64,000 nt of DNA, taken from NCBI GenBank assembly GCA_029582165.1, contig CM055875.1:4455001-4519000 (forward strand), in the 5' to 3' direction. A program made the translations under genes and the position numbers. The notes under the pieces are model-generated. The model did no database searches and had not been told where the DNA came from. It was given only the letters and a program-made list of their open reading frames with translations. The DNA comes from Portulaca oleracea (lineage: Eukaryota; Streptophyta; Magnoliopsida; Caryophyllales; Portulacaceae). Of the stretch, positions 21,449 through 33,500 are shown piece by piece; within the stretch, counting starts at the first letter, position 1, and each line of letters starts with the position of its first letter.

Positions 21449-24400
21449 CTACATTAGTATTATATCTATACACTTGGTATATTTCTTGCATTTTTTGTTC
21501 AAAAAAAGTAATCTATGCACAATTATATCCTTAATTTTTTCCACTGCATCCTTCACACTAATCCTCTGCTTCTTCGAAGGGAATCTGATGTAGTTCCTGC
21601 ACTCCCAAACAACAGCAACCGTGGTAGTTATAAGAGCAGCAGCGAGATGTTTCAAGTGTTTAGGCCTCTTCACATCTCTCCAGTTCCTCATCCAGTGATG
21701 TAGAGAGGAAAACTTGTGTCTAAATCCCAGTAGCAAGCCGAAGTACTCAAGGATCTGTGTGGTAAAAACACAGCTTGAAAAAAGATGATCCATACTCTCC
21801 TCTTCCTGGTTGCATAAACAGCAAGTTGCTGAAATATCACTACCATGTGCAGTAAGTCTTGAAGCAACTAGCAGTTTCAAATGAGGTGTGACCCAAGCAA
21901 GAAAAATGTGTCTTGGGTGTGATATCCCATTCCATACTAAATGGAAGAAAGGCCATTTTCCACAATCCACAAAGAACCATCTATAACAATCCTTCACAGA
22001 ACAGTGATCTTGATGTCCTCCCCTCCATTTCCAATTAAGTGCATCCCCAGATTTGATTTTCTCCTTGACTTTGCAAATTTCCTTCCAACTCCAAGTGCTC
22101 AATATGGATGGAGTATAACTCAACCAATTACGATTCTTAATATATCTTTCATGGATCCATCTCACCCAAAGGTTATCCTTCTTGTTTGCAATATTCCACA
22201 CCAACTTTCCAATAGTAGCAACATTCAAATATCTAGGATTTCCCAACCCCACACCACCCATCTTTTTGGGGGAACAAGGAATATCCCAACTCACTAAAGG
22301 AGTTCTATCAGCAGAACTTCCTCCTGACCAAATAAAATTCCTGCATAACTTTACAATCTGCTGTATAACATTGACAGGAAGCAGAAAAATATTGGTCCAA
22401 TAGCTAAAAGTGCTTAACAAGACAGAGTTAACAAGTTGTAACCTCGCAGCATATGACAGTATCTTGGAAGCCCAACCACTAATCTTCTCTGTTATCTTAT
22501 TCACCAAATTCAAGCAATCAAACATACCAATTCTTCCCTTAGTAATAGGGACTCCCACGTATTTAAGAGGGAATTCACCAACCGCAAGACCCCGAATGTC
22601 ATATGGAGCCTGAGAATTTGCAGTACTGCAGCCTGCTACCACCATCTGAGATTTAGTAAGATTTGCTGCTAGGCCAGTGCATTCCTCAAAATGGCTTAAA
22701 ATTTGCTCAATATGTTGAACATACCTTGTGTTGGCTGCACAAAAGATAATCAGGTCATCCGCAAACATCAAGTGGTTCACCCTCAATTCCTTGCAACCTG
22801 GATGATAAGAAAAATCCCTTTCAAATTGCAACCCATCCAATAAACGAGATAACTACTCCATAACCAAGACAAATAATAAAGGGGAAAGAGGATCCCCTTG
22901 TCGAAGGCCTCTACCTCCCTTAAAATACCCTTGCTTCTGTCCATTGAGATTTAAGGAATAAGGAGAGGTAACACACATCATAATCCATTCAATGAATTGA
23001 GGAGCAAAATGAAAAGCTATCAAAGCCTCTTCAATACTCCCCCAATAAACTGAGTCATAAGCTTTCTTAAGGTCAATCTTCATGATACAACGAGGAGAAA
23101 TATTTTTCCTTGAGTAGCCTTTTGCAACCTCCTGGCATATAAGAATGTTATAAACAATCTCCCTCTCCGGAACAAAAGCACCCTGACATTGGTTAATCAG
23201 GCACGGCAGAACAGATCTCAATCTCGAGCATAACAGTTAGAGATGCATTTATAGGAAATATTGCAGCATGAAATGGGTCTAAAATCAGCCGGGCTCTCAG
23301 GATTCAATTTCTTAGGAATAAGAGAAACAATGGTCTCATTAATACTAGATAGGATCTGCCCACTCTCTAAGCATTCAAAAATCGCATCACAAAACCAATC
23401 ACCAATAAGATCCCAATTATACTGATAAAAAGAGCTACTGAAGCCATCAGGACGAGGAGCTTTAACTGTAGGGATAGAAAACACAATATCACGCACCTCA
23501 TTTTTATTAAAAGGCTTGATGAGCCCAAGCTGCTGTTCAATGCTAAGCAAATTTCCTTTCTAGACAACCTCCTTTCTCATTGGGACTCTACAATAATCCT
23601 GCTGCCCCCGTAATTTTTTGTAATAAGAGAGAATCTCCCCAGCAACTCTATCAAAACCAGTAACACAAACTCCATTCACATTAGATAAAGAGAACACATA
23701 ATTCAAATTTTGCTTCTTCTTCATCTTTCCAAAGAATATCTGAGAAGGGCAATCTCCCAAATTTAGCCATTCAAGATGATTTTGCTGTTTCAGTAATTGT
23801 TGTGCAGAATTCAGCACTTTCACATAAGCATCTCTCTTCACCTTTTCCATCTCAATAAACTCATTATTGAATTTATTTACCATAACCATCTTTTGAGCAT
23901 CTTCCAACTTTCCTTTACTGTGTCTCACCTGTTCATGGATATCATGGAACTTGTCTCTATGAAGTTTCTGTAATGGATCACGTAGAGACAATAAAAACCT
24001 GTGGAATTGGTATATTTTGCAGCCCCTGGGAATGCTAGCCAAAGCATCCATAAGAATTCCATGATAATCTTCAGACTGCTGCCACATACTACAATATTTG
24101 AATTGCTTTCTACCTCGAGGACTGTTGGGAAAAGTGAACATAATAGGAGTATGGTAAGAAAGACCAAACAAAAGAAACATGGTGTGGACAAACTCCATTT
24201 GAATAATCCAGTCCTCATTTGCAAAAACTCTATCAATTCGAGAACACACATGAGAATTAGACCATGTATAATAATCCCCTTGGAAACTCAGCTCCTGAAG
24301 ATTAGTTTGATTCAATTACTCTTGAAAATCATTCACTTCAAAGAATTCAACATTCGTACCCCCAATCTTGTCTTCCTGATAAAGCACAGAATTAAAATCC

Positions 24401-24825
24401 CCCAATACTAACCACCCTTCATTGATGATATTGTGTAACTCAGCCAATCTACTCCAAACAGCTTTCCTTTCATGAAGATTATTGGACCCATACACAAAAG
24501 TAACATAAAAAGAAACCCCATCCTTCATACTCGTAACCAGAATATGTATCCATTGTGACTAAATGTCCAAAACCTCCACTCTATAAATTTGTGGCTTCCA
24601 ACCTACTAAAATACGACATTTCCCTTCCAACTGAGCATTATGAGCAGTAACCCAACCATTCAACATTCTCGACTCCAATTCTGCCATATTTTCATTTTTA
24701 ACTTTGACTTCAAATAAGCCAGCAAGACTAATATGAAGTTCATGCAGGTAATTCCTGATATCTACCTGCTTATTTGGACTTCCACAACCTCTCACCTTCC
24801 AACTAAGAATATTAACCATTTCCAA
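21449..24825 (-). pseudogene. LINE ORF2: endonuclease/reverse transcriptase, broken
   Basis: It starts at ATG 24825 (MEMVNILSWKVRG), overlapping the end of ORF1 by 14 bases. Order of domains: APE-type endonuclease (GDFNS near 24400, YTWSNSH and RIDRVFAN near 24230-24270), RT (PDGFSSSFYQ near 23430, LIPKK and DFRPISCCN near 23280, KIDLKKAYDSV near 23065, GLRQGDPLSPLLF near 22880, catalytic FADD near 22760), then a zf-RVT-like region (W..I..PR...LAW, CLCNQEEESMDHLF near 21800). No RNase H is seen. In-frame stops near 24560, 24315, 23560 and 22853, plus a frameshift near 23220, inactivate it. The last 463 residues are uninterrupted. It would have performed target-primed reverse transcription. 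Confidence 0.9.
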
Positions 24826-25783
24826 TCACATGAGACCCACCTGCCTTTTGAAAAGCTCTCAAAACCTCACCAGCTTGGATGGTATGAGGTTTCTTGCTGA
24901 TTGCTCTAATAGCCAGACTTTTAGAGGGTACTGCAGGGGTAACCACAGGTTGTTTAGGAATATAGGGTGGTTGAGGTGATACTACTCCTATCGATTGTAC
25001 ATTTTGTTCCTCATCTTCTACAATCTCCTTATTTCTTTCCTTATTTTTCACCTTTGATTTACACTCTTCCACTGTATGGCCAAGATTTGTACATTGCTCA
25101 CACTTGATTGGTTTCCAATCATATATCACCTTTTGAGTAATAACTATACCATTGTCCACAATATTCACAGAATCAGGGAAATTGACATATATATTCATCT
25201 CCACCATCATCCTTGCTGCAATTAGATCATATTTCTCTTTTGTTCTTGCACACGTCTTTATTGGAATACCCAGAGTACTACCAATTTTGCTAAAACCATA
25301 CATATTCCAATACTTCACATTCAACTTAGGCAAAATGACCCAGACAGGTAGAGAAATGATATCATCAAGCTCAATCGCAAATTCATCATTCCATTCACGC
25401 ACCAGCATAGGTTTATTTTCAAAGTAATATATACCTTTTTCAAGGACATTCTTCATATGTATCTCCTGCTGGAATTGTACCACGAATACACCTCTTCGAG
25501 CCTTAATCATCTTCAAAACATTCATATCCTTCCACAGCGATCGTATAAACCTATTCATTTCATTCAACTGTAATGAAGTACCCAGAATGCAACATAGAAC
25601 CGAATTTTCCCATGATTCTTGACCATAATCTTCCTCATTGAGCTCCGCACACAGAACTACATGAATAGCTTTTGGTGGCACAAATCGGAGACTCAAATCT
25701 TCTTCCCCGATGAGAGAATTAAAATGTGAAACCACATTAGTAGCACTACAATCCATCGCAAACACAAACGAAATCGTAATCAC
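24812..25783 (-). CDS. LINE ORF1: DUF4283-like domain with CCHC knuckle
   Basis: An uninterrupted 323-residue frame. The N-terminal half resembles the plant LINE DUF4283 domain (MNRFIRSLWKDM, VFVVQFQQE, YYFENKPMLVREW, LPVWVILPKLNVKYWN). About residues 225-245 hold a zinc knuckle, CEQCTNLGHTVEEC. A lysine/glutamate-rich linker and a basic tail follow. ORF1 proteins of this type bind RNA and form particles with ORF2. The start at 25783 is the furthest upstream. The in-frame MDC at about 25756 could be the real start. It is intact while ORF2 is not, so it could still be translated in theory, but expression is unknown. Confidence 0.85.
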   Translation of the reverse strand: MITISFVFAMDCSATNVVSHFNSLIGEEDLSLRFVPPKAIHVVLCAELNEEDYGQESWENSVLCCILGTSLQLNEMNRFIRSLWKDMNVLKMIKARRGVFVVQFQQEIHMKNVLEKGIYYFENKPMLVREWNDEFAIELDDIISLPVWVILPKLNVKYWNMYGFSKIGSTLGIPIKTCARTKEKYDLIAARMMVEMNIYVNFPDSVNIVDNGIVITQKVIYDWKPIKCEQCTNLGHTVEECKSKVKNKERNKEIVEDEEQNVQSIGVVSPQPPYIPKQPVVTPAVPSKSLAIRAISKKPHTIQAGEVLRAFQKAGGSHVIGNG

Positions 25784-25919
25784 TCACTCATATCAAAGAT
25801 TAACTCCTCTATTACGTTGGAAGAGAAACCAACTCTCACCTAAACACCTAAACATCACCGGAAAAACTTGCCGGAATTCTTAGAGAGAGAAGCTCTCAAT
25901 AGAGAGAGAAAATCTTTAT

Positions 25920-25933
25920 TAATATATCTATAT
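25920..25933 (+). repeat. LINE target-site duplication, right copy
   Basis: TAATATATCTATAT, identical to 21338-21351. Its last seven bases are also the first bases of the third Helitron 5' end (TCTATAT...). Confidence 0.9.
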
Positions 25934-26061
25934 AATATTAATAAAAAAAATTTGTGGATCCCACATAATAGATAAAAAAATATTAAACTAAATTATTTTG
26001 ACCAATCAAAATAAATTAAATTATTTTGGTGCAAATTTTAGTGATTACTGAGGTGTTATCC

Positions 26062-26139
<78 letters not shown>

Positions 26140-26169
26140 GTAATGGTAATGATAATAAAAATCTATCTA
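25927..26169 (+). repeat. Helitron 5'-end copy, unit C
   Basis: It starts TCTATATAATATTAATAA and has 'ggatcccac' 20 bases on, then 'ttattttggtgcaaat' and 'gtgttat', as in unit B. It ends in a (GAT)n-(AAT)n microsatellite just before the next TCTATATAAT. The layout matches unit B (21123-21337), so the two are tandem copies now separated by the LINE. Confidence 0.7.
26066..26150 (+). repeat. Compound (ATG)n/(AAT)n microsatellite
   Basis: About ten ATG/GAT units are followed by about fourteen AAT units, then 'ggtaatggtaatg'. A similar (AAT)n tract at 21289-21340 occupies the same place in unit B. Confidence 0.95.
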
Positions 26170-26848
26170 TCTATATAATACTAATATATAGTATCTTTTT
26201 TGGGTCCCACAAAATGGAGAAAAGAGATTAATTATACGGACTCCAACCAATCGAAAAATAGATAAATACTAAAGTAAATTATTTTGGTACAATATCAATA
26301 ATTATTTTCATTCGAATAACTTATTATATTTATATGTACATATATAATTTTTCATTCGAACAACTTGTTATATATTTTATGCAGTTTCATTTGAAAAGCA
26401 TACTACTATGGTCCTATGGAACACAATAGTACTCTTTTTCATTTAATATTATCATATAAGTCGTGATAATTTTATTTTTCGTAGGTTAGGCTATGAGATA
26501 TAATGCTATTTATTGTTTGTTTTAATATTGAAATGTAAATATTTGTATTAATATTAGTACATACATGTATATTGAATTCATAATGTCGTTTTATGGTTTT
26601 CTTTTAAATTGGTATGCACATGCATATTTCTTAATTAAATTGTTTTTTTTGTATTTTTTCCCTTATAATTAGAATGTATATTAATATGTACGTAAATTTT
26701 TATTATAGTTGCTTTTTAATTATTAAACACATTTTTTAATATACACGTGCAACACGACTTTGTATGAACAGTTACTTATCCATGATTTTTATAAAATTTC
26801 AAGTAACTAATTTAGTACACTCCGTGCATCGCAGGGGTTGAAGCCTAG
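26170..26848 (+). mobile_element. Non-autonomous Helitron, 679 bp
   Basis: The 5' end is TCTATATAATACTAATATAT, preceded by A. The 3' end is CTCCGTGCATCGCAGGGG, then 'ttgaagc' and CTAG (26845-26848), followed by T. The hairpin is weaker than the one at 19898 but in the same place relative to CTAG. There is no ORF. The 5' end belongs to the same family as units A-C, and the 3' end resembles that of the large Helitron, so it is probably a deletion derivative. Confidence 0.75.
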
Positions 26849-26989
26849 TAAATCATAATGTTAAACCTAAAAATGAATTACAATATGGACTAAAAAACCT
26901 AAAAATGAATATTACAAAATCATAATCTTAAACAATACTAAAAATAAAGCCCAATGGTACAATTGGAAATAAGTAGAAAAAGTCATCCT

Positions 26990-27132
26990 ACAAACATTTA
27001 ACTCTACCAAACACTCTTTTATACAAACTGCTAATACAAACAGCTGACAAAACAGCCAAAAAGTCAAATAGCTAACAAAACAGCCAACAGCTAAAAACAA
27101 CCAACAGCCAACAGTCGGACACCAAACACCCC
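26990..27132 (-). mobile_element. Right end of the hAT-like element
   Basis: The reverse complement starts GGGGGTGTTTGGTGTCC and carries repeated AGCTGTTGGCTGTT and TTAGCTATTTGAC words, matching the end at 20041. CAAAGGAT follows directly at 27133-27140. If paired, the original element was about 1.1 kb before Helitrons and the LINE entered it. Confidence 0.5.
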
Positions 27133-28469
27133 CAAAGGATCATTGGGCAACGATAATACGAACTTTGAGGTATTGGACAATAATAAATCCAACAATTTTA
27201 TTAGACATTACCAGCTCCAACTATAGACCTATTTTCCGACAATAGTACGAAACCAAGTTGGTATGTGTTTGACTTGACGAAAAGGCAACGTGTCACCTAA
27301 TTGTCTAAGTTGGAGGCTAGAGCAAGTGGAGAAAAGGTCGGTTGCCTTTTTTTTTTTTTTTTTTTGCAACTAAGTAGTGTTAACTAATTTAGCTAAAAAA
27401 AATTTAGAGTTTTATTTTTATATTAATGTTTAGCAAAGTTGGTTAAAGTTACTTAGTTGGCCTAAAAATGTGGCCATTAATGTTATTCAAACTTGCTCTT
27501 GCCTCTAACTCAGACAATTAGATGATATATCATCTTCTTTTTCAATAGATGATTTCTTCCCTTAGAAAACTCTACCTTTAATATGCTTGATTTTATTTAT
27601 AACAGAAGTTGTCTTTGTTCCTGATTTTCTTTCCTTAAGCATCATTTTTGGTTGCCTTCCTAAATCTGCATAGATAACAAAGGTAGTCAATTTTCAAAAT
27701 AATAGATAGGAATCAAATCTAAAAGATATGACACGTAAACTTTTCTTGCCTGCTTTTGTAATTTTATCTTTCATATCAAAACCTCGCATGAGGTCCTTAT
27801 CAAGACTCCGTCTGAGGTCCTTGGTGAATGCTGAGGTAATGTCCTTGATCCTACTCCCAACCGTCTCCCCCTTTTTTTTATGAAAGGCAAAAATTTGTTA
27901 ATAGCTATACTCCTTCTCCCCCTCTTGACTTTTATCAAAAAGCCCATATGAAACTCCCCCTTAACATAGCAACCATCTATAATAATCTATAATAACTCAA
28001 TGAACTTATTATTACTAAGAGAGGGTGCTACCCCTCAATTTGAGGCAAGAATAATCAATAACACTGCCATTGGAATAAATCCAGTACGTCAAACATTATG
28101 ACACACGAGGGACGTGAGGTAGTGTTCGCCTTATGATTATTCTCCAAGGACATTGGGATCTATAACAAAAGTTGTTATTGATGAATATAATATCCTTAGT
28201 TGCTCAAAATTTCCTTGAACATCCAAACTCTTGAGTTTCACTGTTTCCTTGATTGGATGTTGAGTATGCTTGCAAAAATTTCAAACAACCTTCCTCAAGT
28301 CATAATTGAAATCAAATTTAGGTCCGTGACTACTAGAAACTACCATTTTAGGAGCTCTTGTTCCTTATGGAACCCAAACTTGTACAATTCTAGTACGATA
28401 ACGGTTGGAGTAGTGAGATTGACCAGATTGGATCTTGTTTAGGCTCGGTATGCCTAAAGGCAGCCTTTT
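27133..28469. other. Unassigned spacer
   Basis: No supported gene. Near 27150-27260 words like 'tattggacaataata' recall the foldback arms at 9.4 kb. A T20 tract lies at about 27342-27365. The ORF at 28200-28442 has no recognisable domain. The pyrimidine-rich 'gtctccccctttttttatg' near 27865 could be the reversed polypurine tract of an old Copia-type element, but nothing else supports that. Confidence 0.35.
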
Positions 28470-28749
28470 CCCTTGAAATTTTCCTCGGTTTCGTATATAA
28501 ATAACAATGTTTTTATGTTATTTTCTTTCTTTGTAGGTTTCATGACCAATTATGGATTGTAGAGGAAAGTGCACAAGACAAGGCCAAATCTTGGCCTATT
28601 TGAAGAAGGGTCATGAGCCTAACGCAAATCCTGAGAAGACCCAACCCGAGACAAAGAAAACCCGAGCTTTAGTCACAGGAAAATCAAGAAACCAACTGTC
28701 ACCACCAGGGGTGTCACGGCCATGACACAGGACATTACGGCTCTGACCC
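28470..28749 (+). mobile_element. Relic LTR-retrotransposon flank, left side
   Basis: Includes a TATA-like 'gtatataaataac' and, at 28695-28745, 'gtcacggccatgacac' and 'cattacggctctgac'. This is the same style of palindromic word as the block at 42060-42515 on the other side of the Athila-like element. It is probably the left part of the element that received the Athila-like insertion. Confidence 0.45.
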
Positions 28750-30444
28750 TGTTTAGACCCAATTTTATGTCTAAATACCGCCTAAATCCTTAGGCTTTTG
28801 ACTTATTTCGTAGCTTAATTTGATAACTTTTAATGCGTTTTTGGTAATCTTGTAGATTCGGAGTTTTTACTCAAAATGTGGTAAAAAGTACCATTTTGCT
28901 CCTAATTTGGGAATCCCGAGATTCCCCGAGTCTTGGTCAGGTCGAAGGTGAAGGAATGTGGAAAGGCCGGACATGTCAAGGTGCCCAGAAGGTCTTTTGA
29001 AGCCGAGCTGGACAGTGGCCACGGTCATGATGACCACAACCACGGTGCAGTCAAGTCAGGAGCAAGGAAAGTTCATGATGACCGTAGCCACGGTGGGATC
29101 AAGCTACGCCCAAGGGAGGAAGGAATGGGAGTCGAGCAAGACCGTGGCCACGGTCATGATGACCGTAGCCACGGTGGGATCATGTCCTGTCTAAAGGGAG
29201 AATTGGCCGAGCAAGACCGTGGCCACGGTCTTGGGAGACCGTAGCAACGATGGTGCGAAGGAGCGAAAAGTCATCTGCCCTAATCGCCAGACCGTACCCA
29301 CGGTCCAGGGGCACCGTGCCCACGGTGCTGCGAAGAGAAGAAAGAAATCGCCTGCACTACGCATGACCGTGGCTACGGTCCCCTACAGTTGCAATTTTTC
29401 TGTTTAGCAAAGTGACGAGTTTTAAGTAACAAACTCGGCTTTTATATATTGGTTTTAGGTCTTTTAGCTGGATATGATCTATTATCCTAACTTAGCACAT
29501 CCTTTACAATACTTTTATCACATTTTAAGCATTGAATTAGAGTAATTAATAAGAGTTTTTACTTAGATTATTGCTCTTGTACTGGATTCTATTTGATTCC
29601 TATTTGAAGTTTGAAGAGTATTCTTATCTTTGGAGCATTGGAGCTTTATTATTTTGGAGTATTTCCTTTGGCATCGAAATCAATGAGCATTTCTTAACCT
29701 TTCTCTCTCTAGTTCATTATTTACTTGTTAATCTCTGTTTTGCTATTATAGTTGTTGGTGTTTATTGATTGTTGTTTATTGTTAATTTGATTGTCCTTTT
29801 AAGCATGAATGAAGTTGTTAATGTTATTATCATGTTAGTTAGGATGTTTAGAGGCTAGAACCCTAATGGGTTAGGGAGTTTTGAAGGATGTGAATGGGTG
29901 ATTAGGTCTGGGTTAGCAATATTAGTGAGTAATTAGTTGGGAAATCAATTTCCCACTCCTATCCTTCCCTCAAGTAGGATGTATTTAGGCTCGAAAGCTC
30001 CCGAATACATCCAACACTTGTGTTGGAAGGTGGAAATTGGGATAGTTAGTTTTCTATTCACGAAAGCGAATAGAAACTAACTAGGAAATTCCGTTTCATT
30101 AACCCTCCGGGTTTGTCGATGGACTTTGAGGAAGTTAATCTGGACTATCCTCAGAAGAGGAAGCCCGATTGGTATTTTCTAACGGAATTACCACTTGATT
30201 CTCCCTTCTTGTTACTCCCTTGTTGCAAAACCCATTTCCTCATTCCCGTTTGCATCCCGAAGTCTCCCGACACCCATTGTTTCCCCTTCTTGACCGAACC
30301 TTACTGTGTTTGTGCTGTTTTTACCCTAAACCTCTCATCCTTTCATGATCCTAAACCCTACCTAGAGTCAAGTAGTCATAGCTAAGGCCTCTCGCTCCCT
30401 GAGAAAGAATGATAAAAACCGAGGTCTACAAACCACGTTACACA
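28750..30444 (+). repeat. 5' LTR of the Athila-like element
   Basis: TG...CA boundaries with the end at 'gttacaca', three bases before the primer site. The U3-like part (28930-29390) carries the palindromic CCGTGGCCACGG words. The following 1 kb is conserved with 40321-42013 and contains the inverted pair 'ttctattcacgaaagcg...aatagaaactaac' near 30050-30080. Confidence 0.85.
29010..29385 (+). repeat. CCGTGNCCACGG palindromic word array, 5' LTR
   Basis: The perfect 16-bp palindrome GACCGTGGCCACGGTC occurs at 29140-29155 and 29215-29230. Imperfect forms (GACCGTAGCCACGGTG, GACCGTACCCACGGTC, CACCGTGCCCACGGTG, GACCGTGGCTACGGTC) occur between about 29014 and 29378. They are often paired around 'atgatg' or 'ttgggag' spacers. 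Spacing is irregular (20-75 bp). Translations of this array (VATVMMTVATV) are not proteins. Confidence 0.9.
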
Positions 30445-30447
30445 AAA

Positions 30448-30465
30448 TGGTGTCGTTGTCGGGGA
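30448..30465 (+). other. Primer-binding site, tRNA-Asp type
   Basis: TGGTGTCGTTGTCGGGGA matches the usual Athila primer site TGGCGCCGTTGCCGGGGA except for three C-to-T changes. It lies three bases after the LTR. Confidence 0.75.
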
Positions 30466-30567
30466 GCAAGCACACCTAGCTTAGCTCTTTGTCTTTAGGT
30501 TGTTTAAGATAATTTCACTTGCTAGAGATTTTGTTATCCTTGGTTATTGGAAATTTGACTTTTCTGT

Positions 30568-33500
30568 TTGTTCCTTTTGTGCATGCGGACTCGATCTCGA
30601 CGAGGCCAAACTCCTATAACTCCATCGAATCCGAACCCGGAGAGCATTATTCGCCAAGCAAATGCCGGATCGAGACGAAGAAGACAACAAAGGGAGCGAG
30701 AGACGATCGAAATTCCAATGTCTGACGGAGAGCAAGATCCACCCCGTACCTTAGCATCATATGCCTTACCATCGTCGGGTACGGGAGGCAATCCCATCAT
30801 ATTACCTGCATTACCACCGAACGCATTGTTCTAATTCAAGCCATATTTGTTGGAGATATTCAAGAATACTCCGTACCATGGAGGAGAGCATGAAAATCCT
30901 ATTGACCACATCAACAAGTTTGAGCAACGCATCGGTTTCGTACAATTGAATGGAGTCTCCGCCGAATACATGAAGCTAAAGTTTTTCCCTTCACTTTGAA
31001 GGGGAAAGCACTATTATGGCTCAACACGTGTCCGCCCAGAACCTATTCTGCATGGGATGCCCTTAGCCGCGACTTTCTTCAAAGGTTTTTCCCCAATGAT
31101 GAAATGTGTCGGTTGAGGCAAGCCATCATGAGCTTTAAGCAAGAGTCCGATGAGTCGTTATTCGAAGCACGGGGGAGATTCAAGGGTCTCCAACAGAGGT
31201 GTCCACACCACAATCTTGAGGATTGGCTATTATTGCATCATTTTTATTCCAGACTAAGTAGCTCTTTGCGAGATTCCATCGATCATGCCTCGGGGGGCAT
31301 GTTCCTCAAGAAGACGGCGGAGGAAGCAAACGTATTTACTCACGAGTTATCACAAAACTCTCCTCGTTGGGGAGGCGGCCGTGGTCCAAGAGATGGTCCT
31401 TCTCTTGAAAGCAACCCTACTATTAAATTTCTCATGAATGTCGTTCTTGAGATACAACAAAAGTCGGCTTTGGAAGAGACCACGAGGCAAGTAAAGGCAG
31501 CTCAAGAAGTACCTATGCTTTTTCCGGATGCCCGAGTTCTTGTATGTGATTTTTGTGGAGGGCCACATTCTTTGAAGCGGTGTGAAGAGTATCAAGCCGA
31601 GCAAGTCCAAGCTATCTATCCCAACAACAACCTCTCTTATGCCAATCAAAACCCCGTTCGTCCTCGTGGGAATTATGCCTACAACCAACAAGCTCCACTA
31701 ACCCAAAATCCACCCCCCGGTTTCCCAAATCAAAACCGTCGCCAATATCACCAAAACCATCACCAAGGTCAACCTACCCAAGCACCCAAACCACCACAAC
31801 AAGAAACCATTGAGCAAACCCTTCAAAAGATGGCCTTATCTCAAGAAAAGATGGCCTTAGATCGAGAAAGAGATCAAGCACGCATCAAGAACATTTAGTT
31901 ACTATTGGCTCAAATGGCACAACAATCTCAACCCATCCAATCTTTGCCTAGCCAACCCCAACCAAATCCGAAAGGACAACTTAATGCTATTAGATTACCG
32001 GAGAAGTTAGCCGACCCCGAAAGTTTTTCTATTCCATGCACCATTGGTGACATGCGGATTCGTCGTGCTTTATGTGATCTAGGAGCAAGTGTAAGCGTCA
32101 TGCCTTATTCGATTTGCAAGAAGTTGAACCTCGACGATCTAGATCCTACAATTATTAACCTCCAATCGGCCGACCGTTCCGTGCGAAGACCTTTGGGTAT
32201 ATTGGAGGACATCCCGGTCCAAATGGGGCGATTTTTGATTCCTTGTGATTTTGTGATCTTGGAGATGGAGGAAGACAACAACATCCCTATCATTTTGGGA
32301 AGGTCGTTCCTTGCCACGGCGGGAGCGATAATCGATGTGAAGAATGGAAGCATGTCGTTGAATGTCGAGAATGAAAGCATCATTTTTTAATTTGAGGGGT
32401 CATTGAAAGGTCCTTCGTATGGGGACTCATGCTATGCTATTGATATGATGGAGTTTCTTGTTGATGAGTATATTGAGGACTCCCATCTGCTTGCGTCTAC
32501 TTGCGACGATCCCTTGGGAGCTTGCCTGTTGGAGTCTTTCCGATTTGAGACCGACGACACCGATATTACTTTCTTCACCAAACTTCTTGACTCATCACCC
32601 ATGCATAAGGAGATTATTATTGACGAGCTTTATTTGGAGTGCATGGAGATTCAAGATGTGATCTACAAGGGTATGTCTTCCTCTCAAATTCAATCTTCTA
32701 TTCCTTTAGAGCTTAAACCTTTGCCCCCTTCCCTCCAATATGCTTTCTTGGATGACGAGAAATCTTGTCCTGTCATTGTGAATGCGAAATTGAATGATTC
32801 TGAATTGTCTAAGTTGCTTGATTTGCTTAGAAAACATAGGGGTGCACTAGGTTATAAGATAGAAGATTTGAAAGGTTTGTCCCCTTCTATATGCATGCAT
32901 TCGATTGACTTGTTAGAAGATGCAAAGCCTACTAGACAACCCCAGCGTCGTTTAAATCCCAATATGCAAGAGATGGTTAAAAAGGAAGTAGTAAAGTTGC
33001 TAGCCGCTGGGATCATCTTGCCCATCGCAAATAGCGAATAGGTAAGCCCGGTTCAGTGTGTACCTAAGAAGGATGGAATGACTGTAATTGAAAATGACAA
33101 AAAAGAAGTAGTTAGTACCCGGACCGTCACCGGTTGGCGGATGTGTATTGATTACAACCAACTAAATAAAGTAACAAAGAAGGACCATTTCCCCCTTCCC
33201 TTTATTGACCAGATGTTGGAACGGTTGGCGGGTCACTCGTATTTTTGCTTTTTGGATGGGTACTCGGGTTTCTTTCAAATTCCAATCCACCCCTTACATC
33301 AAGAGAAAACTACTTTCACTTGCCCGTATGGTACTTTTGCTTATCGTCGCATGCCTTTTGGGTTATGTAATGCACCGGGGACATTTCAACGTTGCATGAT
33401 GGCTATCTTTAGTGATTTCATTGAAAAATGCATGGAAGTCTTTATTGACGATTTTTCTGTCTATGGTAATACCTTTGATGATTGTTTGCTGAATTCGGAG

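Larger units (their letters stand above)
21352..25919 (-). mobile_element. L1-type LINE, near full length
   Basis: A non-LTR retrotransposon on the minus strand. The poly(A) end appears as a T tract at 21351-21360. It carries an ORF1 with a CCHC finger and an ORF2 with endonuclease, reverse transcriptase and a C-terminal zinc-binding region. A 14-bp target duplication (TAATATATCTATAT) flanks it. The 5' leader is short (25784-25919). ORF1 is open but ORF2 is broken. The LINE landed in the Helitron 5'-end array, at the start of the third copy. Confidence 0.92.

Noticed and set aside
28200..28442. 80-codon plus-strand ORF
   Set aside because: No recognisable domain or conserved context. Probably chance.
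28930..29390. CRISPR-like array
   Set aside because: Repeats are short palindromes with irregular spacing and variable sequence, inside LTRs of a plant retrotransposon, with no cas genes.
28933..29407. Overlapping ORFs with VATVMMTVATV-type repeats, also at 40479-40993
   Set aside because: They only translate the palindromic LTR array, occur in several frames on both strands and show no codon preference.
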